64,000 nt of DNA from Aeromicrobium senzhongii (GCF_014334735.1 NZ_CP060587.1:744001-808000), one strand, 5' to 3'; positions 35,823 to 44,124 are shown, counted from the first letter of the stretch. Translations and numbers: made by a program. Notes: generated by a model from the letters alone, not told the origin.

Positions 35823-36645
35823 GCGCGGACTTCAGGAACGGCAGCATCAGCTCGACGAGCTCCGACGGGAACTGGACATGGGGGTAGTGGCCCGAGCCGG
35901 TGATCATCTCCAGTCGGCCGATGCCGGGCGGGAGCGCGGCCACGATGGCCTCACCCTCGGCCTGCGGCGAGGCCCAGTCGGGGTCGAGCGTGCCCTCCAC
36001 GATGAGCACGGGCGACTGGACGTGGGGGAGCTGCGCCCCCGCGTCGGCCGGCGTGGTCTTGCCCATGCCCTGCAGCGCCTTCATCCGGCCCGGCTCGCGC
36101 AGCATCGCATCGATCTGGTCGAGGCGCTCGTGCCAGTCCGCGGGACGCGGACCGGGGTAGGCCACCTCCAGGTACTTGCGCCACTGACTCCTGCTGCCGA
36201 GGAAGGCGGTGCCGAGCAGGTGGAGCATCCCGCGGCGGAAGCGGGCCACCCGCAGGTCCTTCAGGGACATCTGCTGCTTGCGGGTGAACGGCGCCAGCTC
36301 CACCACGGCGCTGATCAACGTCGGCGCCTTCGCCGCGGCGATCGTGGCGGCGCCGCCGGAGATGGAGTGGCCCACCAGGACGGCGGGCCCGCCGAGGTGC
36401 TCGATGACGGCGATCAGGTCACCGGCGATGTCCGTGCGGCTGTAGGACGGCCACTCGGCGCTGGACTCCCCGGCTCCGCGCAGGTCGACGGCCGCCACCC
36501 GGTACCCCGCCTCCACGAGCGCCGGGGTGACGAAGCGGAAGGCCTCCCGGCTGTCCCCGATGCCGTGGGCCAGGACGACCAGGGGTCCCTCCCCGGTCAC
36601 CTCGTAGGCGATGGTGCCGCCGTCGACGGTCAGGTGTTCGGACAT
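35815..36645 (-). CDS. Alpha/beta hydrolase, in operon with TetR gene
   Basis: A 276-residue alpha/beta hydrolase. LVVLAHGIGDSREAFR supplies the oxyanion hole, AVDLRGAGESSAEW the next loop, LVGHSISGG the nucleophile Ser near residue 95, VEGTLDPDW the acid and GSGHYPHVQFP the His. Related enzymes are esterases or haloperoxidase-like proteins. ATG 36645 follows a GGAGG ribosome site by 5 bases. Substrate unknown; the palindromic operator 13 bases upstream and the downstream TetR gene suggest induction by a small molecule. Confidence 0.88.
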   Translation of the reverse strand: MSEHLTVDGGTIAYEVTGEGPLVVLAHGIGDSREAFRFVTPALVEAGYRVAAVDLRGAGESSAEWPSYSRTDIAGDLIAVIEHLGGPAVLVGHSISGGAATIAAAKAPTLISAVVELAPFTRKQQMSLKDLRVARFRRGMLHLLGTAFLGSRSQWRKYLEVAYPGPRPADWHERLDQIDAMLREPGRMKALQGMGKTTPADAGAQLPHVQSPVLIVEGTLDPDWASPQAEGEAIVAALPPGIGRLEMITGSGHYPHVQFPSELVELMLPFLKSARA

Positions 36646-36657
36646 GACGTCCTCCAG

Positions 36658-36678
36658 TTGGCTAATAGCATTAGCCAA
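36658..36678. promoter_or_regulatory. Perfect TetR-type palindrome TTGGCTAAT-N3-ATTAGCCAA
   Basis: A 9-3-9 perfect palindrome lies just upstream of the hydrolase ribosome site. A further half-like GTTAGCCAT occurs at 36691-36699. Size and symmetry fit a TetR dimer site; the coupled TetR gene is the obvious ligand. Confidence 0.75.
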
Positions 36679-36727
36679 CACGCTACGACAGTTAGCCATG
36701 GTTGTCGAGGGGCAGTCATGAACTCGT

Positions 36728-36733
36728 TATCGT
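36728..36733 (+). promoter_or_regulatory. -10 box TATCGT before alpha/beta hydrolase gene
   Basis: TATCGT ends 6 bases before the ATG at 36740, with no ribosome site; a leaderless message is likely. Confidence 0.45.
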
Positions 36734-36739
36734 GGCCCG

Positions 36740-37528
36740 ATGCACGTGATCGAACGAGGCACCGGAACACCGCTCGTCCTGCTGCACGGGTTCGGGGTGG
36801 ACCACCGGCTCCTGCTGCCCCTGGACCCGGCGATCGAGGCCGCCGGTGCGTGGCGGCGGCTCTACCTCGACCTGCCCGGCCACGGTCAGAGCCCTGCGGG
36901 CGACGTCGCCGGCACGGAGGACGTCGTGGCCGCCGTCGAGGCCGAGATCCTCGACCGGGTGGGTGACGAGCCCTTCGCGATCCTCGGCAACTCGTTCGGC
37001 GCCCTGGTCGCGCGGCGGATCGCCCACGACCACCGAGACCGGGTGCTGGGACTGGCGACGATCGCCGGGGTGTTCGTCGCCGAGCACGACCGCCGGAGCG
37101 TGCCCGACCCGGTGGTGTTGGTGGAGGACCCCGCCGTGGTGGCGGGCCTCGGTGACGACGGTGAGGAGTACGCGGAGCTGGCCGTGGTGCAGACGCCCGA
37201 GAACGCGCGGGCGTTCCGTGAGCACGTCCGGCCGGGGACGGCCGCCGCCGACCAGGACGCGATGGAGCGGATCGCCGAGCGGTACGCGCTCGATGCCGTG
37301 CCCGAGGAGGCGTCGTCCGAGCCCTTCACCGCGCCGACCCTGATCCTGACCGCCCGGCAGGACCAGGTCGCCGGGTACACGGACGCGTGGGCCCGCGTCG
37401 AGCACTACCCCCGGGCCACGTTCGCCGTGCTCGACACCGCCGGGCACAACCTCCACCTCGATCAGCCCTCGCTCACCGGCGCGCTCGTGACGGAGTGGCT
37501 GGCGCGCGTGGTCCTCGCGCGGGACTGA
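36740..37528 (+). CDS. Alpha/beta hydrolase
   Basis: A 262-residue alpha/beta hydrolase: VLLHGFGVDHRLLLPL, DLPGHGQSPAG, the nucleophile motif LGNSFGALVARR (Ser near 90), LILTARQDQVAGY as acid region and TAGHNLHLDQP with the catalytic His. It resembles small esterases of the MhpC/BioH-like type. No signal peptide. It starts with a probable leaderless message and is divergent from the TetR-controlled hydrolase. Its 3' end overlaps the convergent DUF3052 frame by 67 bases. Confidence 0.86.
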   Translation: MHVIERGTGTPLVLLHGFGVDHRLLLPLDPAIEAAGAWRRLYLDLPGHGQSPAGDVAGTEDVVAAVEAEILDRVGDEPFAILGNSFGALVARRIAHDHRDRVLGLATIAGVFVAEHDRRSVPDPVVLVEDPAVVAGLGDDGEEYAELAVVQTPENARAFREHVRPGTAAADQDAMERIAERYALDAVPEEASSEPFTAPTLILTARQDQVAGYTDAWARVEHYPRATFAVLDTAGHNLHLDQPSLTGALVTEWLARVVLARD

Positions 37529-37965
37529 ACGCCCGGCGGGCCTGCCCGTCCGGGCAGGGTGCCGAAGCTGTTGCGGTACTCCTGGCCCGGCTTCGGGTGC
37601 GTGAAGCGCAGCGCGCTCCACGTCGTGTCGATCGACAGGCACGTGCTCTCGACCAACCCGGCGTCGTAGCCGATCGCGATGACCCGCGGCAGGGTCAGGT
37701 CCGAGCCGAGCCCGCGCCCCTTCGGCCAGGACAGCCAGAGCTTGCCCTGCGGCGCCAGGTGTGCGGCGAGACGTGGGAACTCCGCGCGCATCTGCTCCTG
37801 CGTCGTGACGAACAGGTGCAGGTAGTCGACCGGGCCGTCGAGGTGATCGACGACCTCGAGCTCCGGCAGGCCCATCGCCTCGGGGACGCCCGGCGGCGCG
37901 TCGACGAAGTGCGCCGTCCAGCCCGGCCGCAGGCCCATCTTCTCGGCGACGCTACGCGTGGCCAT
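37462..37965 (-). CDS. DUF3052 family protein
   Basis: A 167-residue frame. Residues 1-125 match DUF3052: EKMGLRPGWTAHFVDAP, VDYLHLFVTTQEQM, LWLSWPKGRGLGSDL and a late STCLSIDTTWSALRF. The usual protein ends soon after that; here about 40 further residues, rich in Arg, Ser and Pro, run antisense into the neighbouring hydrolase gene, so the original stop may be lost. Function unknown; the fold is related to SAM-binding methyltransferases. Its ATG overlaps the upstream monooxygenase-fold gene by 14 bases. Confidence 0.75.
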   Translation of the reverse strand: MATRSVAEKMGLRPGWTAHFVDAPPGVPEAMGLPELEVVDHLDGPVDYLHLFVTTQEQMRAEFPRLAAHLAPQGKLWLSWPKGRGLGSDLTLPRVIAIGYDAGLVESTCLSIDTTWSALRFTHPKPGQEYRNSFGTLPGRAGPPGVQSRARTTRASHSVTSAPVSEG

Positions 37966-38287
37966 CGAGGAGCCCGGGATCGAGATCGAGATCGGCCACC
38001 TCGTGGTGCTCGGCGAAGGAGTCCTTCTCGACCAGCAGTTCGTCGTCGCCGGGGTAGAACATGGCGACCTCGGGCCGGTCCCCGGCGAAGAGGCGTACCG
38101 CGTCCATCGAGTCCCACAGCGAGATCGTCACGACCTCGACGAGGTTGCCGACCGGCCGATGCAACACGAACACCCCGCGGTTGCCGGGCGTGGAGCGGTA
38201 CTCGCGCACGCCTGTGGCGCGCTGGTGCTCCAGGTAGGCCTCGGCGTCGTCGGGCCGGACGGCCCCGCGCCAGCGACGGACGATCAT
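37952..38287 (-). CDS. Antibiotic biosynthesis monooxygenase-fold protein
   Basis: A 111-residue ABM-fold protein: IVRRWRGAVRPDDAEAYLEHQ, then GNRGVFVLHRPVGNLVEVVTISLW (in part), the ferredoxin-like pattern of this family. The end is acidic (DLDLDPGLLDGHA). It overlaps the DUF3052 gene by 14 bases and probably shares its message. A specific oxygenase reaction cannot be assigned. Confidence 0.75.
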   Translation of the reverse strand: MIVRRWRGAVRPDDAEAYLEHQRATGVREYRSTPGNRGVFVLHRPVGNLVEVVTISLWDSMDAVRLFAGDRPEVAMFYPGDDELLVEKDSFAEHHEVADLDLDPGLLDGHA

Positions 38288-38415
38288 GTGCGTTCCCCCT
38301 CGGTGTGCCCACCCTCACGGTACGTCCGTCGGCGGCGCTCGGACAGGCTCGTTGGGCCGAAAGATCTGGGATCGCACCCGTGTCTGATCCGCCCGCGCCG
38401 TGGCATGCTCGCGCC

Positions 38416-38802
38416 ATGAGGTCGCGTCACCTGAGTCGAGTCGTCGCCGCGTCGCCGCAGAGCGTCTATGAGTTCGCCGCGGACCCCGCCAACCTGCCGC
38501 TCTGGGCGGGGGGCCTCGCGCAGACGGAGGTGGAGGTCCGCGGCGACGCGCTGGTCGCGCAGTCGCCGATGGGCGAGGTCACGGTGCGGTTCGTGCCGCA
38601 CAACGATCTCGGCGTCCTCGACCACGACGTCACGCTGCCGTCCGGCACCACGGTCACCAACCCGCTGCGCGTGCTGGCGCACCCCGACGGCGCCGAGGTG
38701 CTCTTCACGGTGCGCCAGATCGAGCTGACGGACGAGGAGTTCGAGCGCGACTGCCAGCTGGTGGAGCAGGACCTCGAGACGCTGCGGGGCCTGCTGGAGT
38801 AG
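38416..38802 (+). CDS. SRPBCC (START-like) family protein
   Basis: A 128-residue protein of the polyketide-cyclase/START-like fold: HLSRVVAASPQSVYEFAADPANLPLWAGGL is a typical opening, followed by beta strands and the long C-terminal helix ECQLVEQDLETLRGLLE (from residue about 110). These proteins bind hydrophobic ligands; function unspecific. CATGCT at 38404-38409 is 6 bases before the ATG. It is convergent with the DhaKL gene. Confidence 0.78.
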   Translation: MRSRHLSRVVAASPQSVYEFAADPANLPLWAGGLAQTEVEVRGDALVAQSPMGEVTVRFVPHNDLGVLDHDVTLPSGTTVTNPLRVLAHPDGAEVLFTVRQIELTDEEFERDCQLVEQDLETLRGLLE

Positions 38803-38811
38803 CGCCCGCGC

Positions 38812-40491
38812 TCAGTCGTGCAGCAGCCGCTGGGCCTGCTCGCGCGGCTCGCTGAGGTCGTCGCCCGTGAGGCGCTCGACGATTGCGGCCAGCACCTGCA
38901 CGAGCGCCACGGCGCCGGGATCGGGCACGCCGATGGCCTTGTCGCCGACGTAGCTGCTGCGGCCGCGCTTGCCCACGAGGTCTGCGGTGGCGGCGGCGCC
39001 GTCGACGGCCCGCTGCACGGCGGCCGCGTCGAGCGGCGTTCCGGCGTCGGCCACCGCGGGCGCCAGCGCGTCGAGGAAGGTCCGGTCGCCCGGCTGCGCC
39101 CCGCCGGCGCGCGTGACGCTGGCCATCCCGGCACGCAGGCCCTCGCCGACCGCCGGGGGCAGGTCGCCGTCACCGGCATCCTCGACGGCCTCGGCCAGGC
39201 CGGTCAGCACGAGGCCCAGCAGGGGGCCGCTCGATCCGCCGACGTCGTTGCCGAACGCGTCGGCCATGCTGCGCAGGTCGTCGGCCAGGCTCGCGTCCGG
39301 CCCGGCGGCACGCGTCACGGACGAGGCGAAGGCCAGCTCCATGTTGCCGCCGAAATCGCCGTCGCCGGCGCGTCGGTCGAGGTCGTCGTAATCGGCGCGG
39401 GACTGTGTGAAGTGGTCGGCCAGCGCACGCAGCCAGGCCGACGGCTCGGCGGTCGGTGCCGCGTCCTCCTCCGGCCCGGTGCCGCGGTCGACGTCGGGGT
39501 CCCAGGGGCGCGGGCTGGGCAGTCCCGGGGTGCTGTGGGACGCGTACCAGTCGTCCATCCAGTCGGGATCGGCCTCGGTCAGCGTGATCGAGAAGCCGTC
39601 CATGTCCAGCGCGGAGACGAAGGTCCCGGCGACGCCACTGCGCAGCGCGACGCCGCGGGCCTCCAGCGCCAGCTCGACGTCGCCGAGCAGTCCGAGCAGC
39701 TCGAGGTTGGGTGCGCCGCCCAGGCCGTTGACCACGGCGATGACCCCGTGCGGCAGGTCTCCGAGGGCGTCGAGCAACTCGTCGACCATCCGCTGGGCGA
39801 GGTCGACGTGCACGGGCTCGTCGATCGTCTGCCGAGCGGCCTCGCCGTGGATGCCGACGCCGTACTCGAGGGAGCCGGGCTCGACCTCGAAGCCGCGGGT
39901 CCTGCTGTCCGGAGCGGTGTGACCCTGGCGGGCCACGGCGACCGACCGGGACCGGTCGGCGACCCGCGCGCCCAGGTCGGCCAGCTCCGCCAGGGCGAGA
40001 CCTCGGTCGGCGGCGGCCCCGAGGATCTTCTCGACCACGAGCGTGGCGCCCGTGCCGCGACGCCCGACCTCGTGCCCCTCGGAGCCGAGGTCGTCGTCGA
40101 CCACCACCTCGGCGACCTCGACCCCGCGGGCGCGAAGGCGCTCGGCCGCGATGGCGAAGTTGATGCGATCGCCCGTGTAGTTCTTGACGATCTGCAGGAC
40201 GCCGCCGTCGCGCTTCACGCGGTCGCTCGCCTCGAAGATCTGGCGGCTGTGGGGTGAGGTGAAGACCTCACCCGGGCAGGCGGCATCGAGGCCCCCGGCT
40301 CCGACGAAGCCACCGTGCAGCGGCTCGTGGCCGGCTCCGCCGCCGCTCACGATCGCGACGCGTCTCGTCTCCGCCGGCTCCAGCGCCCACACGTACACCG
40401 GATCCCGGTTCACGCCGACCTGGTGGCCCGCGGTGATGGCGATGCCTCGGAGGGCTCGCGTTGAGGGCGTTGCGGGGGACGGGCTGTTCAC
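38812..40491 (-). CDS. Fused DhaK-DhaL dihydroxyacetone kinase family protein
   Basis: A 559-residue ATP-type dihydroxyacetone kinase. The DhaK half (about 1-330) has SGGGAGHEPLHGGFVG and the substrate-binding His in YGVGIHGEAA near residue 215. The DhaL half (about 365-555) has the Mg-ATP motif RRAGDGDFGGNM and SGPLLGLVLTGLAEA. In single-chain kinases ATP, not PEP, is the donor. Related proteins include erythritol/erythrulose kinases, so the sugar is not certain. The GTG at 40491 has GAAGGATC as ribosome site; the frame continues upstream to 40560 without support. A repeat-rich region lies before it. Confidence 0.88.
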   Translation of the reverse strand: MNSPSPATPSTRALRGIAITAGHQVGVNRDPVYVWALEPAETRRVAIVSGGGAGHEPLHGGFVGAGGLDAACPGEVFTSPHSRQIFEASDRVKRDGGVLQIVKNYTGDRINFAIAAERLRARGVEVAEVVVDDDLGSEGHEVGRRGTGATLVVEKILGAAADRGLALAELADLGARVADRSRSVAVARQGHTAPDSRTRGFEVEPGSLEYGVGIHGEAARQTIDEPVHVDLAQRMVDELLDALGDLPHGVIAVVNGLGGAPNLELLGLLGDVELALEARGVALRSGVAGTFVSALDMDGFSITLTEADPDWMDDWYASHSTPGLPSPRPWDPDVDRGTGPEEDAAPTAEPSAWLRALADHFTQSRADYDDLDRRAGDGDFGGNMELAFASSVTRAAGPDASLADDLRSMADAFGNDVGGSSGPLLGLVLTGLAEAVEDAGDGDLPPAVGEGLRAGMASVTRAGGAQPGDRTFLDALAPAVADAGTPLDAAAVQRAVDGAAATADLVGKRGRSSYVGDKAIGVPDPGAVALVQVLAAIVERLTGDDLSEPREQAQRLLHD

Positions 40492-40573
40492 GAGTGGATC
40501 CTTCGTCTGGGGCTGTCGTGATGGGTGGGGGACCCATCCAGTCTGGGGACTGCGACACATCCGGTAAAGCGAT

Positions 40574-40607
40574 GATTCCTGACCAGTGTCGTTCAGGATT
40601 CCTGACC
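40574..40607. promoter_or_regulatory. Direct repeat GATTCCTGACC and inverted TCCTGA/TCAGGA
   Basis: GATTCCTGACC occurs at 40574-40584 and 40597-40607, 23 bases apart; TCCTGA (40577-40582) is inverted as TCAGGA (40593-40598). It lies between the dhaKL and flavin-reductase genes, upstream of the first and downstream of the second. It may be an operator for the kinase gene. Confidence 0.4.
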
Positions 40608-40645
40608 GATACGGTCGCGCGTCGGGACAGTGAGGACTGACTCGC

Positions 40646-41164
40646 TCAGGGGCGGACGGCGCGCGCCTGGGCGGGGTGACCGGGCTCGAGACCGTCGGCG
40701 TCCGACACCCGCAGGGGCGTGAACGGCCCGGCGGAGTGGGCCGAGACGACCCGCGTGGTCATGCAGACGTGGTCGCCGCCGTCGTCGAGAGCCGCGATCC
40801 GCTCCAGCACGATCCGGTTCGGGGCCGAGCGCAGCAGCGGCACGCCGGTCTCGTCGGTGTCGACGGCCAGGTCGGCGAACTTGTCGGTCTCGGCGCTGCA
40901 CTGCGTGCCGAAGACCTCGGCCAGCTCGAGGTCGCCGTCGGTCAGGAAGTGGACGGCGAAGTGCTTCGCGCGCAGCGCCATGCGATACGTGTGGTTGGCC
41001 TTCGACAGCCACACGCAGTAGTGCTCGGAGTCGATGCTGGACTGCGCGTGGAACCCGACGAGGCAGCCCGCGCGCTCGCCCTCGGCCGCCGTCGTCACGA
41101 CCACCAGCGGTTGGTCGACCGAGGTCATGAGGGTGTCGAAGGCGTTGTCGTCCAGGGAGGTCAC
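40646..41164 (-). CDS. Flavin reductase-like domain protein
   Basis: A 172-residue FMN-binding split-barrel protein. Features: QPLVVVTTAAEGERAGCLVGFHAQSSID, CVWLSKANHTYRMAL and HFAVHFLTDGDLELAEVFG (in part), as in flavin reductases of two-component monooxygenases. GTG 41164 lies 6 bases after a TAATCT box (41171-41176, minus strand). No partner oxygenase gene adjoins it. Role unknown. Confidence 0.85.
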   Translation of the reverse strand: MTSLDDNAFDTLMTSVDQPLVVVTTAAEGERAGCLVGFHAQSSIDSEHYCVWLSKANHTYRMALRAKHFAVHFLTDGDLELAEVFGTQCSAETDKFADLAVDTDETGVPLLRSAPNRIVLERIAALDDGGDHVCMTTRVVSAHSAGPFTPLRVSDADGLEPGHPAQARAVRP

Positions 41165-41217
41165 CCACCCAGATTAGGGGGCCGCGGACCGGGGCGCCTG
41201 GGCTAGCGTGGGCGCTC

Positions 41218-41580
41218 GTGAGCGAGAATCTCGTGGCTCGACTGGTGCTGTCCGTGGTGATGCTGGCCACGGCGGCGTTGCTGTGGTGGATGGCTCGTGC
41301 GGCGGCCGGTGGCCGGCTCAGGCGCAATGCGATCGCCGGGATCCGCACGGCGTCCACGATGGCCAGCGACGAGGCCTGGCTCGCGGCGCACCGCCGGGCC
41401 GAGCGACCGACGCTCGCAGCGGCCGGCGTCGCCTTCCTCGTCGGCCTGGCTCCCGCGCTGCCGGTGGGGGACGACGCCCTGTTCGCGGTCGTGATGGTCG
41501 GGTCCGTCGCGATCTTGGCCCTCGTCGTCCACGGCGCCGTCGTCGGCGGGCGGGCGGCCCGCGCGACGTCGACGGACTGA
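41218..41580 (+). CDS. SdpI-family membrane protein
   Basis: A 120-residue protein with three hydrophobic segments (about 8-28, 66-82, 88-108). The segment NAIAGIRTASTMASDEAWLAAHR (about 39-60, in part) is the signature of the SdpI/YhfL group, whose B. subtilis member protects against the SdpC toxin and transduces a signal. Here no sdpC gene is seen. GTG 41218 lies 8 bases after a TAGCGT box (41204-41209); the divergent flavin reductase starts 53 bases away. Confidence 0.78.
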   Translation: MSENLVARLVLSVVMLATAALLWWMARAAAGGRLRRNAIAGIRTASTMASDEAWLAAHRRAERPTLAAAGVAFLVGLAPALPVGDDALFAVVMVGSVAILALVVHGAVVGGRAARATSTD

Positions 41581-41582
41581 CC

Positions 41583-43073
41583 TCACACGTTCGCGAGGTC
41601 GGTGCCCTCCGGAGCCCAGTTCCCGTGGAAGCCGGCCGGTACCCGCCCGGGCAGGTGCACGGTGGCGACGTCCTCGAGCGTGGCCGCGTCGAGCAGTCGC
41701 AGCTGGCTGCGCCCCTCGGCCCGGTCGTGGACGTATCCCATCAGCACGCCGTCGTCCTCGGTCGTTCCGTCGGGATGCGGCACGAAGCAGAACTCGCTGG
41801 CCTCAAGGCCCGGGCCGAGCCGCCGCGCATCCGTCGTCCCGGCCTCGAGATCGTGCCGCAGCACGGTGTCGCCGGGGACGCCGTCCTCGAAGCCGACCGC
41901 CCAGCCGTAGCGGTGCCGCCGACCGGTGAGTCGCTCGTCATGCCGGGGGAACTCCTGCGAGCGCTGGTCGATCCCGCTCTCGTGGGCGCGGCCGGTCCGC
42001 AGGTCGAGCGTGAACCGGGTCAGGACCGCGGGTCCCTCGTTCGGGCCGTTCATCACGGTGGCGAACATCTTCGGGTGGCGGATCACGTCGACCACCACCG
42101 TGTCCCCGTCGTCGTACGCGTTGAGGGTGTGGAACACGAAGCAGGGCGCGATCTCGAACCAGCGGACCGAGGCGCCGTCGCCGTCGCGGGGCATGATCCC
42201 GATGCGGGCCGGGTAGTCGGGGTTCCAGCGGTAGGGCAGGGAGGCGTCGTCGCTCCCGCCGCGGGCGATGCGCGCGATCACGGGTTCTGGAAGCGGGTTC
42301 CGCCCGATGACGCGGTTGAGGATGCCACGCACGACCGGTCGCACGAGGCGCGGCACGTCGGTGGTGGCCGCGGCGATGTCGAACGTGACGGGCAGGTCGA
42401 GGATCACGACGTGCTGCTCGGTCAGGGCGAAGTCGTGCATCATCGGGCTGCCGTGGACCTCGATGTCGACGCTTCGCCGGATGCGGCCGTCGTTCCCGAG
42501 CACCGAGTAGGCCACCCGATTGCCGCGCATCCAGTTGTAGGAGAGGGCATGGAGCTCACCGGTGTCCGGGTCGCGGTGCGGGTGCGCGGCGTAGCCGGGA
42601 CGGCCGGGCAGGCTCGGCAGCGTGCCGCCGAAGTCACACGGCCCGACCGTCTCCAGCTCGTGGGTCAGCTCGTAGGGCGGCGCGCCCGCCTCCACGAGGG
42701 CCAGGGTCCGGCCGTGGTGCTCCAGGACGTTGGTGTTGGCGGCGAAGTCGAGCTCGCCGGGGGTCCCGCGTTGCGGCTCGCCCAGGGCGTCGGCGACGGC
42801 GGCGGAGCGCACCCACCGGTTGCGGTACCACTGGGCCTGCCCGTCTCGCAGCCGCACGCCGTGCACCATGCCCTCGCCGAGGAACCAATGGTGCTGGTCG
42901 CCCGGGTCGTCGAGCGGATTCGGGCCGATGCGCAGGTAGCGGCCGTCGAGGTGGTCGGGCAGACGGCCGGTGACGGTGAGGTCGGTGGCGGTGAGCTCCT
43001 CGCGCACCGGCGCGAAGTTGTCGCGCAGGTAGCGGTTGCTGGACTCGGTGGTGGGGTCGATGGTCTCGGTCAT
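41583..43073 (-). CDS. Carotenoid oxygenase family protein
   Basis: A 496-residue enzyme of the carotenoid cleavage oxygenase family (retinal pigment epithelium type). Four iron-ligand histidines are visible in context: YAAHPHRDPDTG, MMHDFALTEQHVV, FVFHTLNAYDDG and near the C-terminus PAGFHGNWAPEG. It should cleave a double bond of carotenoids, apocarotenoids or stilbene-like compounds with O2. No carotenoid synthesis genes are nearby. A GGAGA ribosome site precedes the ATG at 43073. Divergent from a TetR gene with a double palindrome between, so probably under its control. Confidence 0.92.
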   Translation of the reverse strand: MTETIDPTTESSNRYLRDNFAPVREELTATDLTVTGRLPDHLDGRYLRIGPNPLDDPGDQHHWFLGEGMVHGVRLRDGQAQWYRNRWVRSAAVADALGEPQRGTPGELDFAANTNVLEHHGRTLALVEAGAPPYELTHELETVGPCDFGGTLPSLPGRPGYAAHPHRDPDTGELHALSYNWMRGNRVAYSVLGNDGRIRRSVDIEVHGSPMMHDFALTEQHVVILDLPVTFDIAAATTDVPRLVRPVVRGILNRVIGRNPLPEPVIARIARGGSDDASLPYRWNPDYPARIGIMPRDGDGASVRWFEIAPCFVFHTLNAYDDGDTVVVDVIRHPKMFATVMNGPNEGPAVLTRFTLDLRTGRAHESGIDQRSQEFPRHDERLTGRRHRYGWAVGFEDGVPGDTVLRHDLEAGTTDARRLGPGLEASEFCFVPHPDGTTEDDGVLMGYVHDRAEGRSQLRLLDAATLEDVATVHLPGRVPAGFHGNWAPEGTDLANV

Positions 43074-43106
43074 GACGTCTCTCCTGGTGACGCGCGCCCG
43101 AGTCGC

Positions 43107-43139
43107 ATAACACTGTTATCCCGACGATAACGCTGTTAT
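43107..43139. promoter_or_regulatory. Double palindrome ATAACACTGTTAT and ATAACGCTGTTAT
   Basis: Two 13-base palindromic units, 43107-43119 and 43127-43139, with centres 20 bases apart, lie between the divergent carotenoid oxygenase and TetR genes. The first is perfect (ATAACA-C-TGTTAT); the second differs at one arm position. As a whole they also form a 15-5-15 inverted repeat with 13 of 15 matches. Two TetR dimers on a 20-base register is the simplest reading. Confidence 0.75.
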
Positions 43140-43154
43140 GCCATGCTGTCGAGC

Positions 43155-43754
43155 ATGAGTTCCGTACCGTCCCCGGGGGCGTCCGAAGCGCGGGCGCGCC
43201 TGCTGGAGGGGGCCGCTCGGATCCTGGACGAGCAGGGCCCGGCCGCCCTCTCGGCGCGCCGCCTGGCGACCGAGGTCGGCGCGTCCACCATGGCCGTCTA
43301 CACGCACTTCGGGAGCATGGGCGCCGTCGTGGACGCCGTGGCGACCGAGGGCTTCCGGCGCCTCATCGCTCGCGTGGATGCCGTCGAGCAGACGGACGAT
43401 CCGGCCGCCGACCTGCTGGCGGCCGCCGCCGCCTACCGCGAGAACGCGCTCGAGAACCGCCACCTCTACGCGGTGATGTTCGGGGCGGTCAGCGTGCGAG
43501 GTCTCGGCGGCGCCGGCCCCGACGCCGACGTGGCGTACGCGGCGTTCCGGCAGCTGGTCGCCGTGGTGGAGCGGGCGATGGACGCCGGACCCCTGCGTCG
43601 CGGCGACCCGAAGGCGGTGGCGGCGCAGTGGTGGAGTGCGCTCCACGGCTACATGATGCTGGAGCTCGCGGGGATGGACCAGGTGGTGAGGGACCCCGAG
43701 CACCACGTGCTGTGGCAGCTCATGGGCAACTTGCTGCGGTCGCTCTCGGACTGA
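43155..43754 (+). CDS. TetR-family regulator
   Basis: A 199-residue TetR regulator with HTH at about 12-60: RARLLEGAARILDEQGPAAL, RRLATEVGASTMAVYTHFGSM (in part). The ligand domain has NRHLYAVMFGAVS and WSALHGYMMLELAGMD, features of the TetR_C_13/WHG-like group. ATG 43155 is 7 bases after CATGCT; an ATG at 43143 is an alternative. It probably binds the double palindrome and represses itself and the carotenoid oxygenase gene. Confidence 0.88.
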   Translation: MSSVPSPGASEARARLLEGAARILDEQGPAALSARRLATEVGASTMAVYTHFGSMGAVVDAVATEGFRRLIARVDAVEQTDDPAADLLAAAAAYRENALENRHLYAVMFGAVSVRGLGGAGPDADVAYAAFRQLVAVVERAMDAGPLRRGDPKAVAAQWWSALHGYMMLELAGMDQVVRDPEHHVLWQLMGNLLRSLSD

Positions 43755-43758
43755 GGCG

Positions 43759-44094
43759 TCAGGCGCTGCGCGGGGCGTACATGATCACGGCCACGCCCGC
43801 GAGGCAGATCGCGGCACCGGCGAGGTCCCAGCGGTCGGGCCTGAAGCCGTCGAGCAGCATGCCCCAGGCCAGCGAGCCAGCGACGAAGACGCCACCGTAC
43901 GCCGCCAGGATGCGCCCGAAGTTCGCGTCAGGCTGCAGGGTGGCCACGAACCCGTAGAGGCCCAGCGCGACGACGCCCAGACCCATCCACAGCACCCCAC
44001 GGTGCTCGCGCACGCCGTGCCAGATCAGCCACGCGCCACCGATCTCGGCGACCGCGGCCAACGCGAACAGGGCGATCGAGCGCAGGACGTCCAT
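43759..44094 (-). CDS. YnfA/UPF0060 small membrane protein
   Basis: A 111-residue protein with four membrane helices, matching the YnfA family (UPF0060), a small-multidrug-resistance-like fold: [41 protein letters not shown] and a late [18 protein letters not shown]. Some members confer dye or drug efflux. CACAAT lies 6 bases before the ATG on the minus strand. It stands apart from the convergent TetR gene by 4 bases. Confidence 0.88.
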   Translation of the reverse strand: MDVLRSIALFALAAVAEIGGAWLIWHGVREHRGVLWMGLGVVALGLYGFVATLQPDANFGRILAAYGGVFVAGSLAWGMLLDGFRPDRWDLAGAAICLAGVAVIMYAPRSA

Positions 44095-44124
44095 GGCCCG
44101 ATTGTGCCGTGCGAAGGTGGTGCC

